From: Phallusia fumigata
Taxonomy: Eukaryota; Chordata; Ascidiacea; Phlebobranchia; Ascidiidae
DNA length: 64,000 nucleotides
Assembly (NCBI GenBank): GCA_008931825.1
Contig: QXVZ01029387.1
Location: 248,001-312,000, forward strand
Reading direction: 5' to 3'
Shown: in pieces, positions 1-11,224 of the stretch
Layout of the letters: each line of letters begins with the position of its first letter
Numbering within the stretch: position 1 is the stretch's first letter
Made by a program: the position numbers and the translations under genes
The notes under the pieces: generated by a model
The model's input: only the letters and a program-made list of their open reading frames with translations
Told to the model about the DNA's origin: nothing
Database searches by the model: none

Positions 1-24
1 TTAGATAATGTCAAACTAACTTAC

Positions 25-1764
25 CAATGAGCATGTTTCACAAAACAGTTGATTTACTTCATTGGCATGTACATTGCAAAAGTTTTTACTGCTAGCACAA
101 GGTGGAGGTAGAAGGTAGGGTAGCGTACGGTGAAGTTCCTTGTCTGTGGTGAGATCAGGACGATGATCTGCCTGTAAAAAGGCATATTGAATTTAAAACG
201 ACATTTTGTGACATAGATTTTACACTTAAAGAGTGGCTTTGCTATATTGCCCAACATGCTGCATTTTCTTTCAAAAAAATTACAAATATTCATTATTTCA
301 TACCGTACAAGGCACTAAGTTACTTTTGCTTGTTACTGCACAACTATCTTTGTAAACAGAAAATAGCATTAGGTCTTTTATAACAAAATTGTTTCTGCTA
401 GTGAAAATACATGTATCTCGACACATGGAAAATTGTTAATGGGCAGCAATGATAAATATTCACAAACGTAACAATTACATTTGTATTTTTGCTAGGTTTT
501 GGTTAAAATTGTTGTTTGCTACCCTATTGTTTCTCAAACAAAAGTTTTAGGCAGTATTCCAAGTAGCTTAAGAGTGAGTCATGGAAAATCTTTGCCAACA
601 CATGTTTCCGTGTTTATAGAGATTGAATATGTAGCATGTTATCATTGCCATATTTCAAAACAGTCCTAACTTTTCTTTCAGGATGTGCAAGTGGATTAGC
701 TCACTTTATATTACATTACCTTGTACGGAGGCACTTTAGTGAAACATGTTTGACACATGTATGGGGTAATCTCTATGATAGGTCATTTTTAGAGAAAGCT
801 TGACTTGGCAAAAATACTGAGCCTTGAACATGACACTTGGTTAAGCCTTGGGTACCCAGTAATATCACCACTATTTGCAGGCAGAATGTCAATTAGCAAG
901 ATATTATGGCGTGTTTAAACACTCGGTATCCTGGATGCATGTGGCCTTAACCAATATTTAGCAGTAAATTGCTGTACCATGTAATACAAAGTAACCAACT
1001 ATCCATACAAACAATCTGGATAATGAGTTGATGACCTCTGCATTGGTCAATTTTAATGAAATTTAATGATAAGCAACCTGTCTAAGATTGATTTAAATTG
1101 TAACACAATTGGCTTAGAATTTTTGAACAAAATACAAATCAGGGCCTGAATTAACTGGGGTGAAAAGTTACAGTGGACAATTTACACCAATTTTAATTCA
1201 ATTTAGACCTAACATAAAAGTTTAAGAAAACTGTTTCATGACCAATACCAAAACAAAGTAGTTGGACAAAAACAAAGAAAAAAGTAGTTGAAAACAACAT
1301 GTGTCCCCTTTCAAAAGGGTCCCTTAAAAATGTGTACAAGTATCAGTTACCTTCACAATAACATGATCTTTTGTCAGTGTTACACGATAGTGTGCTGATA
1401 CACATCTTGCACACAAATGCTCTTTGCAATCATGACAATAAGAGTCTGCTCGTATTCCATCATTACACATGCAAAAGTGTTTGGGCTTGGTATCATCTTG
1501 CATTGACATTGCTTCCCAAATATTACCAAGCAAACTGGTAAGTGTGGCGTCACTGGATGAGGTCATTATTTCATTTGAAGACTGCATAAACATTCCACTT
1601 GTTGAGCTAGGCAGAGATTCACTTATTGCATTACACAGAGAGTTAATTGGACTTTGTAAAGAGGTAGAAGTAGATGTGACGTTGGGAAAAGCACTGGAAA
1701 CAATTCCATTTGGAACCAAGTGGAACGGATCTGCCATGTCTGTCTTGGCCAACCAACCACTCAT
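25..1764 (-). CDS. TRIM71: TRIM71/LIN-41-like protein, two B-box exons (gene runs off the left edge)
   Basis: Two exons are visible. The first (1764-1351) starts MSGWLAKTDMAD, has a Ser/Thr-rich stretch and ends in a B-box 1 with CMCNDGIRADSYCHDC followed by LTKDHVIVK, which is very close to the TRIM71/LIN-41 B-box (CxxC-x7-C-x2-C, LTKDH). It ends in phase 0 at a gtaact donor. The second exon (171-25) opens in phase 0 after ttttacag and holds the start of B-box 2 (FCNVHANEVNQLFCETCSL), ending at gtaagt. The coiled coil, filamin and NHL repeats expected of the family would lie left of the window. TRIM71 is a stem-cell and developmental-timing RNA-binding E3 ligase. No RING finger is seen upstream; an acceptor-like tag sits just before the ATG, so a RING exon further upstream is possible and the start is uncertain. 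Family recognition is firm, orthology likely. Confidence 0.8.
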
Positions 1765-1769
1765 CACAC

Positions 1770-3833
1770 TATTTTATTTTTCAAATTCTTCATTGTTTTT
1801 TCTCAGCTTCATTAAATCAGTCAACACAATAGATTAAAGTTGTTTGTTTCAACTAAGTTGAGCCACATGTGCCACTTCGTGACAGTTTGCAAAACAAACA
1901 TTTTAATGCTGAGGTAGAAAATCTGAAAATTTATGACAATGTTTGAACGTTTATACAATAAAATTTTCAATGGACATGATAAATAACATGCAGGCCTTAG
2001 TTTTTTTAGTGCAAACAGGACCCACAAATTAAAACACATAACATTTCTACAGATGTTTTGTTTTTAAGTCTACTGCCGCAGAAAACAGGAATTCGAATTT
2101 TGCCAAAGTAACTAACGTGACCAGTGGAACTGGTGCTTTTCAGGCTCTGGCATGCAATTCATGGGATGTGCAAACACAATTTTTTGGGCAAAAACCTGTT
2201 TTCAGGCAACATTTTTTGGGTAAATGTATCCCCACTTTACAAGCATCATCAGGTAGTTTGCAAATATTTGGCCTAAATTTTCAATTCAAAACTCCTATTC
2301 TGCATAAAGAATGCACAACAAGTATCTCCTAACTGCTGCCCAAATGATGTGTAAATAAATCATTTTGACTGAAATGGGTATGTTAGCTGTTGTGAGTGCA
2401 TGTGACTTGCGGTAACTGCTCATTCACCCTACCATGCTGTTTAAAATGTTACACTACAGGAATGTCACTTGGTGTAAGATAATTAACAATCAAGTGCATG
2501 ATGCTGTTAAATTTTCTGGTGTTATAACATATGCAAACAAACAGCATAACGACAACGCCATATGCCTCCTCGCCTCGTCCTCGCGTAAAGGCAGTCTGTT
2601 TTTTTATAGTTTCCCCGTGGTCGGATAACCACTATTATACCGAAGATGGTTGCGCGATTTAACTACGGTGTAGTCGGCGTCTGTGAATCAAATGGGATTC
2701 GAGGACACTAAACAACAACAAAAACATTACATCTGTAAACAATTTCAACTGGATCAACTGTCAAGGTGTGAGTGAGTCCAGTGACACCATTGCAAGTTTC
2801 AAGAAATTTCGCCTGATGTCGCTCGAGAATTATCAACAATTTTTGTGTGTGGGAAATCTATGCCTAACAAGACTGTTTGTCGTTCTACCAGTGTAAAACC
2901 TCACAAAAAGTACTAGTTTTTTTATGAAACCCAGTGGACAAAACGTTTGTTCAGTATAATCTATGCCTATCCATTTCATGAATAGATTTTATCTGTTGCT
3001 CATCATAGAATAAAAATCCTAAAAGTAAATAATAAACAACATTTCTTTCATTGCGTTATATCGCCCGAAATTCGTTCGTTTTTGTCTAAAAAACAACTGA
3101 ATTCCACGGTTACAAATATTCACTCTTGGCACCATCTAACGGAGAATTCTGGCCACAAGGATTGATGAAATCCGAAACGCATATGTGGTCAAGATGGCAG
3201 TGCGGTACGGTACGCACCAAACATTATCTAAAGGTAAGGTATGGTCCGCATTTTTCAAAGACGTACGTGTTTCCCGCAACTCAATACGAACCATTAGCAG
3301 CGCAGTACGGTACGCAGTAAATTCATTGAAAGGTACGGTGCGGTGGTAGGCTACAGTACGCACTTCGTAACGGGTTACGATGGTACGCACCAAAGTCCAT
3401 AGAACTCAATAGGTACCGTGCATGTGATATGGTCAGCTGCTTCAGAAGAAGCCCATATATTTCACAGGTTTTCACATAAATAACATTTCTTGTAACGTTT
3501 GGGCCTTTTCTTGACTGTAAAAAAATCAAAAAGGAGTACATTCACGCCGTCTTTGCAGATACCGTAGTAGTGTAGCAAATCGGACTCCGAATTTTGAAAA
3601 TTAGATCATCTGTTGAATTTTTGTTTATTTTTATATCTCGATCGAACTTTCAGACGTAAATATCAAGTGGAATCCAAATTAAACCACGAACGTAACAAAA
3701 ATACAAGCTGCGTTTCGCACCGTGCGAGTCACCGACTTATTGCATCAAAAAATATTCTTCTTCGCCTTAACCTTCAAATCCGTTAGGATATGACAGGATT
3801 GACAGTTACTGCCTCCCCGATTATGTCAGTCAG
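1770..3833. other. Intergenic stretch, no gene recognised
   Basis: No convincing coding exon was found here on either strand. At 3196-3420 there are several short GGTACG/CGTACC-rich words (for example tgcggtacggtacgcacc and atggtacgcaccaaag) that recur near 35260-35460 and 37205-37250, suggesting scraps of a dispersed repeat. The promoter of the astacin gene starting at 3834 should lie at the right end. Confidence 0.4.
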
Positions 3834-6800
3834 ATGACAGATGACACAAATTTGTCCGATTGTCACACGCGACGAAGCAATTTATACGACGAAATTGATA
3901 TAAAAACCACGTCAAATTGGCACAGCAGAAGTACGAAGCGGTTAGTGTCAGGTGTTCTTGCATTTTTGCTGGCAATAACTATGTGGGTCTTAGTTGTGGT
4001 CAATGCGTTAATCTGGAGCAATTGCGGTAAGTATAACCATGCGCATGATGTATCAAAAGTAGGTTTACTTAAGGTGTAAGCATACCCCAAGCACACTCTT
4101 TGGTTTGCAAGTTATTTTCTAACTGGTTCTGATAATCCACGAGTAGCCTACACGAACGAAACTGACCAACATGAGTAGTAAAATGGGAGAAAACCTTTCA
4201 AATAAATCACCGTCTTTAGAAATGCAAACTTTTAGTATCTTTTTTGTGTCGAAAAGTTGTTGATGTTATTGTTGCGACGGTTTATTTAATCGCAGTGATT
4301 GCAAGGCCAACATCTGCGAGGGAGGAACTGCGCGAGGAACTTATCTCTTTGTTAGAGAATGAAGAACAACTCCCAGGTCAAATAAGTTTCGATATTTGAA
4401 CGTGTTTTGACGTTGTTTGATAAAAAATTTTGACATAAAAATTTTTAAGTTTAAATTGAAACTACACATGTAAAAGTTGATGGCAACACTTTTCAGCGGC
4501 GGTAAAAAACTGTTCCGATAAAAAACAATTAATACTCGTAACCGCAGCAGATAGACAAGGGATTTTAACTTCCGGCCACATCTGTTTGAGTTAATACATA
4601 AATAAACAAGTTTAAATCAAATGGTTTATTACAGAGCTTGTGAACCAACAAACTCAGAAATGTGGAATTTTTGATTATACTAGTTGTACTGGACATTGCA
4701 TTCTGGGCTTTGAGACCGATCCCGAGGGTTGTGTTGTTAGCTGTCAATGCAAGGCTTCCAGGCTGTTTGACGGCGATATCATTCTGACAGGTAAAACGTG
4801 CAGCGTTATAGTTGCAGGGTTGCCCACCATCCTTTATTTCAAAGGATAATCCTTTATTCAGCTCTATTTGTCCTTGTCTTTTAATGAGATTTAATATGAC
4901 ACTATTTGTCCTTATTAATTTCTGAACCGAGAGTCATATTAAGTATTAAAACAAATACAGCGTATTATAGGTCGTGTCCTTAGGTGGTGGCAAAATTGAG
5001 TCGAAATGTGGTGTAAATAAAATCTATGTAGGAAAACTTTTCATAGTGGTGGCCATTTTTCATGTCATTATCAGATCGAAATATTTATTGGAAGTGTGTT
5101 TTCAAGACATGATAAAATATCAATCAAGTTTTAAGTCCTTTATTGTAGTTCAACAAAGTTGGCAGACCTAGTCATAATTCAACCTTTTACAGCGCCAGAT
5201 AACATGCTATAGCATTAACATTGTCCCTTGATAATTGACAGTTAAGCATAAATATATCTTAATTGCTTGTTTTGAACAAAGCTGACGTGGCAGAAATGTA
5301 TTTCGGAGGCGGAAATAGGGGGGCAAGTCGCCACCTACAACGCTGGAACAACATCCCGATCGGTAACAAGTTTCGCATTCCGTACGTCTTTCGCTTTGGT
5401 AAGTACTACCGAAACTTGTTGTATGGAAACATGCCCGGGCAAGATAGTTTTAAATTAAGTTAAAATTATGAAAACAGAGTTTTCAATTTTTGTGTACGTT
5501 TGTAGCGTTTGAGAATTATATAGGCTTGCATGCACCCCAAAATTTTCAGCTTCTAAACTTAATTTGATCTGATTAAGCAGCAAGCAACACACTACAATCC
5601 TTCCATTCGTTTTTAAATTGAAAATTAGATTTTAATAAGCTTATAAAATCTGGGGGCGTGTTGCCCTACAAAAGTACCCAAAATAATCTTTTTTGTACCT
5701 AAGTAGCTCTGGGTCACATGGAATTTTGGAGTAAAAATAAAACTACGGACACGTTAAAATATGCTTCGCTATTCGGCCAAACAGCTACAGGTTTACTATA
5801 ACGTTGCCTTTTAAACCAGAAAACCGCACACCCCCTTTAAATGTGAAAATATCATCACGTATCGTAATAAGTGATGCTCTCAGATTAACGTTTTCACTAA
5901 TGAGTTTAGCAATATCAACTGCGGGTGGCAAAAGCTTGTTTTAACTACTGTGGGTAATCATGCCGTGAAATTCATCAACCTGAGCCATCCGTTGTTTGTT
6001 TGTTTGTTTCAGGACCGTATCTCGCCGATTTTAAGGAGTCAATAATGAGGACTGTTTTCAAACATTTTGAAAAACACACATGTTTAAAGTTTAACAAACG
6101 AACCAACGAGAACGATTACCTGGAATTTGGCGACGGGCTCGGTTGTTCTTCCAATGTGGGAAGAATTGGTGGACGACAAACGGTAAAAACGATAAAAATT
6201 TGGATGTAATAACTTTAAACAGTCATTCAGATTTCGCGACAGATAACACAGGTATATTTTGCATCTTTTACAGATTACCCTCAGCAATGACTGCTTCAGT
6301 CTGGATGGCTACATTATACACGAAATAATGCATGCTTTAGGATTTTTCCATGAACATTCCAGACCTGACCGTGACCAATATGTAGAAATTCACTTGGAAA
6401 ACGTCGACCCAAGTCAGTAAATTCCTTCTATTCAATAAGATCGTGGTGAATAAAACCTAATTCTCTCTTGAAACGTTGTTAATTTTTGTGGTTTAGGATA
6501 TGAAGTTAACTTTGAACGAATGACGAAGCTTGAAGTCAATTCAATGGGTTCACCCTACGACTACAACTCGATCATGCATTACGGCGGTCGCACATACAGC
6601 AAAAATGGAAAACCGACTATTATTGACAGGTGAAAACTATTTACACAAACGTACAATCTTAAGGTAAAAACAAAACTACCTCAACGCGGTAGAAACGGGG
6701 AAACCACAGATGATAACTACACCATATATAACACAAATAAAAGTTTAACGGTGTAACACAATTAAAATACGATTTATTGACCGATTCGACTGCTGGTTTA

Positions 6801-7065
6801 TGCTTTCTCGTTCGATTTAGACGCACTGACCAACCAGTGGTCCAACAACGATATAACTTTTCACCGGAGGATATTAATCAGATCAACATGATGTACAATT
6901 GCAAGGGCTACCTGCATGGTTTGTTGCCGTTTCCCTTCATAACAAAAGTCGTGTTTATAAAATCGGCAAAGGTGTTGCCAAAAAGTTCTGTACTTGCTTT
7001 GTGTGTTAAAATCTACGACTGACGAGATAGGTAAAACTTCAGGTGGCACGAACGTAACGAACTAA
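3834..7065 (+). CDS. Gene A: astacin metalloprotease, predicted type II membrane protein with antistasin-like module
   Basis: Nine exons: 3834-4026, 4296-4376, 4635-4790, 5282-5398, 6013-6182, 6274-6412, 6497-6629, 6821-6918, 7043-7065; phases close to give 369 aa. Residues 1-37 are polar, 38-60 a strong membrane segment with no signal cleavage site, so the protease should be anchored with its catalytic domain outside. Exon 2 is an acidic helical propeptide; exon 3 is cysteine-rich (C-x5-C-x3-C, then GCVVSCQC), resembling an antistasin repeat, and ends FDGDIILT. The astacin domain follows, with HEIMHALGFFHEHSRPDRD (zinc ligands H255, H259, H265; base E256) and a Met-turn SIMHY. All catalytic elements are present, so an active zinc endopeptidase is expected. 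The last exon (tail GGTNVTN) is the least certain; the stop could be elsewhere. The paralog B lies 4 kb downstream. Confidence 0.87.
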
Positions 7066-7378
7066 AGAGCCCAATGTGTTTTATAATCACTGGCGAAACA
7101 TGGCCTGTGGAAATTACCAACGTTCTTACATGTATTTGTCTTTGCAGGATCCGATCTGCTTTCCTACTAAAGCGATGCAGCGGACGATTTCATTCCCAAT
7201 TTTTTTCCTTTTTGTTTCATTGCATGAAAAAACTGCTCGCCTTGTTGCCATGTTGACTACATCCTTGCAAGTTCTGTTCTCATTCTATAAATATCCCTAC
7301 ATTTTTTATTTTGCCTAGTTTTGACAGTTTACTGTTTTACAAACAACAACGCTGTTTACAAAACTGACATGTCGTGAC

Positions 7379-7384
7379 AATAAA
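7379..7384 (+). terminator. AATAAA poly(A) signal, gene A
   Basis: Canonical AATAAA about 315 nt after the proposed stop of gene A, in an AT-rich stretch. Position and strand fit; it is a short motif, so this is only supportive. Confidence 0.4.
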
Positions 7385-7399
7385 ATTTAACATTGCAAC

Positions 7400-8310
7400 A
7401 GGCAAATGCGTTTTGCTTCATTTTTTGTGTGAACCCCAAAACGCAGCTACAAAACAAATAAACTAAGCAAGCGTGGTATCACATATATCACAGTTTCAAC
7501 AAAAAACAGCCAAACCAACATCCTTTTTAATTGAGAGCACCCACTAATTGCCGCCTGTCCAAAGCAGTGTCAAGTAAAGATGTTAGGAGCACATTCCTCC
7601 GAAATTGTCAGTAGTTCGTTTGTAACGCTTTGTAAAAAAATATAAGTAGCGTTTTGCGAAGACTTTAAAATATAACCTAAACTAACTTTGTTCTGCCCTT
7701 TTATGCACTTTTATGCACGATGTTTGCCTAAAATGTCAAGGACATTTCCATCTTTTTCAACTGTTGGGATCTTTAAAGTCGGTTAGGCATTGAAATGAAA
7801 AGCCGGTTTCGAATGTTGTGACACAGACAGTACACATAAGATGTTAAGTTTCCAAAAAGTTATTACCATCTCATTAATAAAAACCAGTTTTTGCACAGTG
7901 GGCCACAATATGTCAAAAACACAACGGTGCAAGCACAGGCAAGCAAAGGCGTTGACAGATACAGTGAATCGGAAAATCATTGGAAGAAATCTTGTGTTCG
8001 TAGCAATCGGACAGGAAACGTCGTTTTCTGTAACGTTGTCGAATAATTCGTGGGATGGCCGTGACAGTTAGTGATGCGCGAATATATGAATTTAATAAAA
8101 TGAAAGGAAACTGTCACATGTAGTTATTTGCAGGTACATATTTGTCCAACCAAATGTATTAGCACATTACCTTTATCATGGCCAAACAACTTTGTTCAGT
8201 GTTGGTTGGACGGATTTTCACAATGTAAAATAACTGTCTGTAACTCTAGACTAGATGCTTATCCAGCTTGTAACAACCGACAGCCGCAAGTTCCACGGAA
8301 TATTAGATTC
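7400..8310. other. Intergenic with exon-like scraps
   Basis: No intact gene. An open stretch at 7896-8069, after a tttgcacag acceptor-like site, reads NLVFVAIGQETSFSVTLSNN in phase 1; another at 8135-8226 also looks weakly coding. They could be remains of accessory-domain exons from a decayed astacin copy, but no domain is recognised and the pieces do not join in phase. Confidence 0.25.
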
Positions 8311-8512
8311 CGAGACGGCCGAGTGGTTAGCGCGACTGCCTTGTGCACACAATGTTGCGGGTTCCCCTCTCGGTCGCTTGTGTTTCCCTGAGCAAGAAAC
8401 TGAAGCAGCATTGCTCCGACCCAGAGGAACGCGGTGGGTTGACCCAAATTGAAGTCACCAACTTTAAAAAATCGAAAAAATCAAATAAAAAATGTTCCAA
8501 CGGAACTACAAT
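8311..8512 (+). repeat. tRNA-derived SINE, copy 1
   Basis: The head ggccgagtggttagcgcg is a typical A box of a Ser/Leu-type tRNA and gcgggttcccctc stands where a B box should be. A unique body (gcaagaaactgaagcag, ggtgggttgacccaaattg) leads to an A-rich tail, aactttaaaaaatcg. The same body occurs inverted at 9655-9755 and again at 62165-62322, which shows a dispersed family. No family name is assigned. Confidence 0.75.
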
Positions 8513-9277
8513 GGAATGATAATCGCAGTTGCAAACATCATGTGTTTAACCAACAGTTCTCAGCGTGGGCACACGCGCTTCCTTTGGGCGTTTAATAATC
8601 ATTAGGGGGACGCTGGCGCATAAATGGGCGATTGGGGGCGCTGAGATAAATTGGGCACCTGATACGGGATACGACGGCAAAGCAAATTTTGTCGTGTAAC
8701 TCTTCAATCAAGCGACCAACATAAGTCATTTTTTCAAATGTTTCCATTATATTGCCTAACTCTTTTCTACTTGCATGCTGATCAAGCGTGTTTTAATGCT
8801 GATAACATGAATTCGTTTCGATTTTTGTCTACCGAAGGAGCCGTTTGCAATTTACCCACCTGTTTAGGAGCGCTACATAAAAATAAGGTTGAGAAACACT
8901 GGTCTAAACAGTTACGGAAAGTTTCTATTTATTTCCTGAAGGGAAACACCTGCCAAGATCAGATAAACGCATTTGTTACAAACCAATATTTCCAAAACGA
9001 ATTGTTACAACCGATGCAACAAATCTGTCACTGAAATTTGATATTTCTTTTTACAATAAAGTTTGCATTCTGAGGTTTGAGACAAATATTAATAGGTGCA
9101 TTATAAAACTTCCGGTCTGTTCCATGGCTATCTTACGATGGCTAAAAAAAGAATGACTGCGGAATATAAAAAGATTTTGGTCTTTGTGTAACCTACAATA
9201 TGGGTCTGAAAAATTACCATTTTCTTACCTATTTTACTCAAATACTTCAGTCTAATGACACAACTTGTCTGACAAAG

Positions 9278-9912
9278 TCGACGAGGCAGATTTGACGTTT
9301 GGCTGTGCTATTGTTTCAAATCGAGCAGGAACTCATTTTTCTACCGGCTGTGACAACATTCAAGAGTGGATAAATTTTGTGACAACCCCATTTGTGGTAA
9401 ATTTTTATGGCTTAAAGTACACACCGTACGATCTACAATCTGTAAGCATCGCGAAGGATTCTCACTCGCCAGCAAAAAAAAACTATTATTTGCAATAAGC
9501 TTTTTTGTTGTTTCATTTTTATCCTTGGCTGGCAGAACGGCGTCCAAATGCGGTTTTCTTACAACGAGTCCGCTGTGTATAGAGATACCTAGCTGGCACA
9601 TATTGCAGTTCCGTTGGATCATTATTTTTTGGATTTCTTTCAATTTTTTGGAGTAGATAATTACAATTTGGGTTAACCCATCGAGTTCCATTGTGCTGCA
9701 GCAAAGCCGCTTAAGTTTCTTGCTCGAGAAACACAAGCGACCAAGACAGGATTAGCACTATGGCAGTAGGGAATGTGATTCAACTTTCACTAAACAGAAA
9801 TTAGATTAATTACATCGTTAATATCACATAAAAACTGAAAAACCAGTAAAGAAACAACCTATTGGATTTTCACAAGAAGATCTCAATCAAATCAAGCAAT
9901 GTATCAATAAAG
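9278..9912 (+). pseudogene. Decayed astacin gene copy (two recognisable exons)
   Basis: Exon-like block 9278-9396 begins after gacaaag, like the matching exon of gene A, and reads VDEADLTFG then SNRAGTHF, a degraded form of the first catalytic exon of genes A and B, followed by gtaaat. At 9841-9912 a block reading GFSQEDLNQIKQCINK matches the C-terminal astacin exon ([16 protein letters not shown] in gene B). The CIRF, zinc-site and Met-turn exons between them are not seen, and a SINE lies in the gap. A dead tandem duplicate between genes A and B is the simplest reading. An open stretch at 8905-9034 may belong to its 5' part but is not recognisable. Confidence 0.65.
9655..9755 (-). repeat. 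tRNA-derived SINE, copy 2 (tail part)
   Basis: Read on the minus strand it has the same body as the copy at 8311 (cttggtcgcttgtgtttc, gagcaagaaact, gatgggttaacccaaatt). The tRNA-like head is missing or too diverged to see. It lies inside the decayed astacin copy. Confidence 0.65.
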
Positions 9913-9929
9913 TGGCAAAACAAAGTTAA

Positions 9930-11140
9930 CCCCAAATATTTTATTTTTCAGATTATTCCAATTAAATTCAAATATATTTATTACTAATGACTAACAGTCC
10001 TAATTGAAAACACGTTTACCTGTGTTCTGGCTAACTTAAGAATCGATTTTCCAAAATGTATCTGTGTGAGAGAGTAAATGACTTTTATTAAGACACGGTT
10101 GCCCGTAAGTTGGCGCCAAAGAGTAACGTTTACTGCTGTTTAAATGTGCACTTTGAGGTACACGATTTACGAGTACGTAGTCTCAGTACAAAGTAATTAG
10201 TCAGAAAAAGTTTTACACGCAAGTATTGACTTGTATCTTTTTACTTCACATTAAATCATTGCAGGTATTGGTTGTACACATAATATTGAACAGGGCAGCA
10301 AACTTTTGGAGGTAAAGTCTTTGTGAAAATACAAAATTTTATGTTGTTGCTGTTTTGCTTTGTGAAAATAATTACTGTCAGTTTCTTTTTTGTTAGTTGT
10401 CTCCCCGAAAAACAAGTAACCTTTCTTGTCAATTAACACATTGAAAAACAGTGAAAATATAGCTCAATTTGTGCGAGAACAAACAAAACGTAGTTTCGTT
10501 TTACTTTCCTACTCAAACGATTTGGTTTGAAAGGTAAATTATAAAAGTCTAATAGTAGTCTCGACGAAACGAAAAAAATAAACCAATATGTTTATAGTTC
10601 AAAATTTCGCAACAAGCATTGTATGTCATAACGCGAACGCCGCTACGTTAAAATTGTACCAAAATCATCAGCACTCGCAAAATAATGTCTGTTAGGGGAT
10701 GTTAAAACAGTGTGGTTTAAATTGTTTGTGACATAAAGACCGGAATTTTGGATCAATTCGGGTTTAACTGCCATTGGCTTGTCGAGGTATACATAGCGGT
10801 TACGGGTCTCGTCCGCAGTTTGATGAGTTGCTCTGTGACAGAATTCCTTTCGTTGCGAAAATCCCTAAGTCAGCAAGCAGGTTTGATTGAAACTTCCTCA
10901 CATTTGATTTTGCCTAACGAATATCTTCTGGCGGTTTCGCACGGGTCATCTGTCGGAAATGTCAGTGTCTTTCCGCACCTCCTACAGTTGTCATGTCTTA
11001 TCAGGCGTCACATCTTAGAAGAAGCTAATTGCAATCTCGAAGACCAAAGACTGTAAATTGTAAATAGACAGAAGTAGTTGACACTAGATATTATAACGTG
11101 TTGAGTGTTTCCAAAAAAAGTTCCGCTATACAGCAAATAT
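9930..11140. other. Intergenic upstream of gene B
   Basis: An open reading stretch at 10748-11056 has no ATG start, no recognised domain and no paired splice sites, so it is not called as a gene. Nothing else is recognised. Confidence 0.4.
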
Positions 11141-11144
11141 CAGC

Positions 11145-11152
11145 TATAAATA
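11145..11152 (+). promoter_or_regulatory. TATA box of gene B
   Basis: TATAAATA lies 73 nt upstream of the gene B start codon, a suitable distance for a TATA box with a 5' leader of about 40 nt. Motif and position only. Confidence 0.5.
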
Positions 11153-11224
11153 CAGTGGCTGTGATCTCTTTGCAAACAAAGGAACCACTAAAATTTTTAT
11201 GCAGTGAGTGGAAAATCGACAATC

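Noticed and set aside
2600-2710. Words like tRNA A and B boxes (tataatagtggttatcc and gtcctcgaatccc on the minus strand)
   Set aside because: They are in the wrong order for a tRNA and no cloverleaf can be drawn.
10748-11056. Open frame of 102 codons upstream of gene B
   Set aside because: Starts without ATG, no domain, and lies directly before the gene B TATA box.
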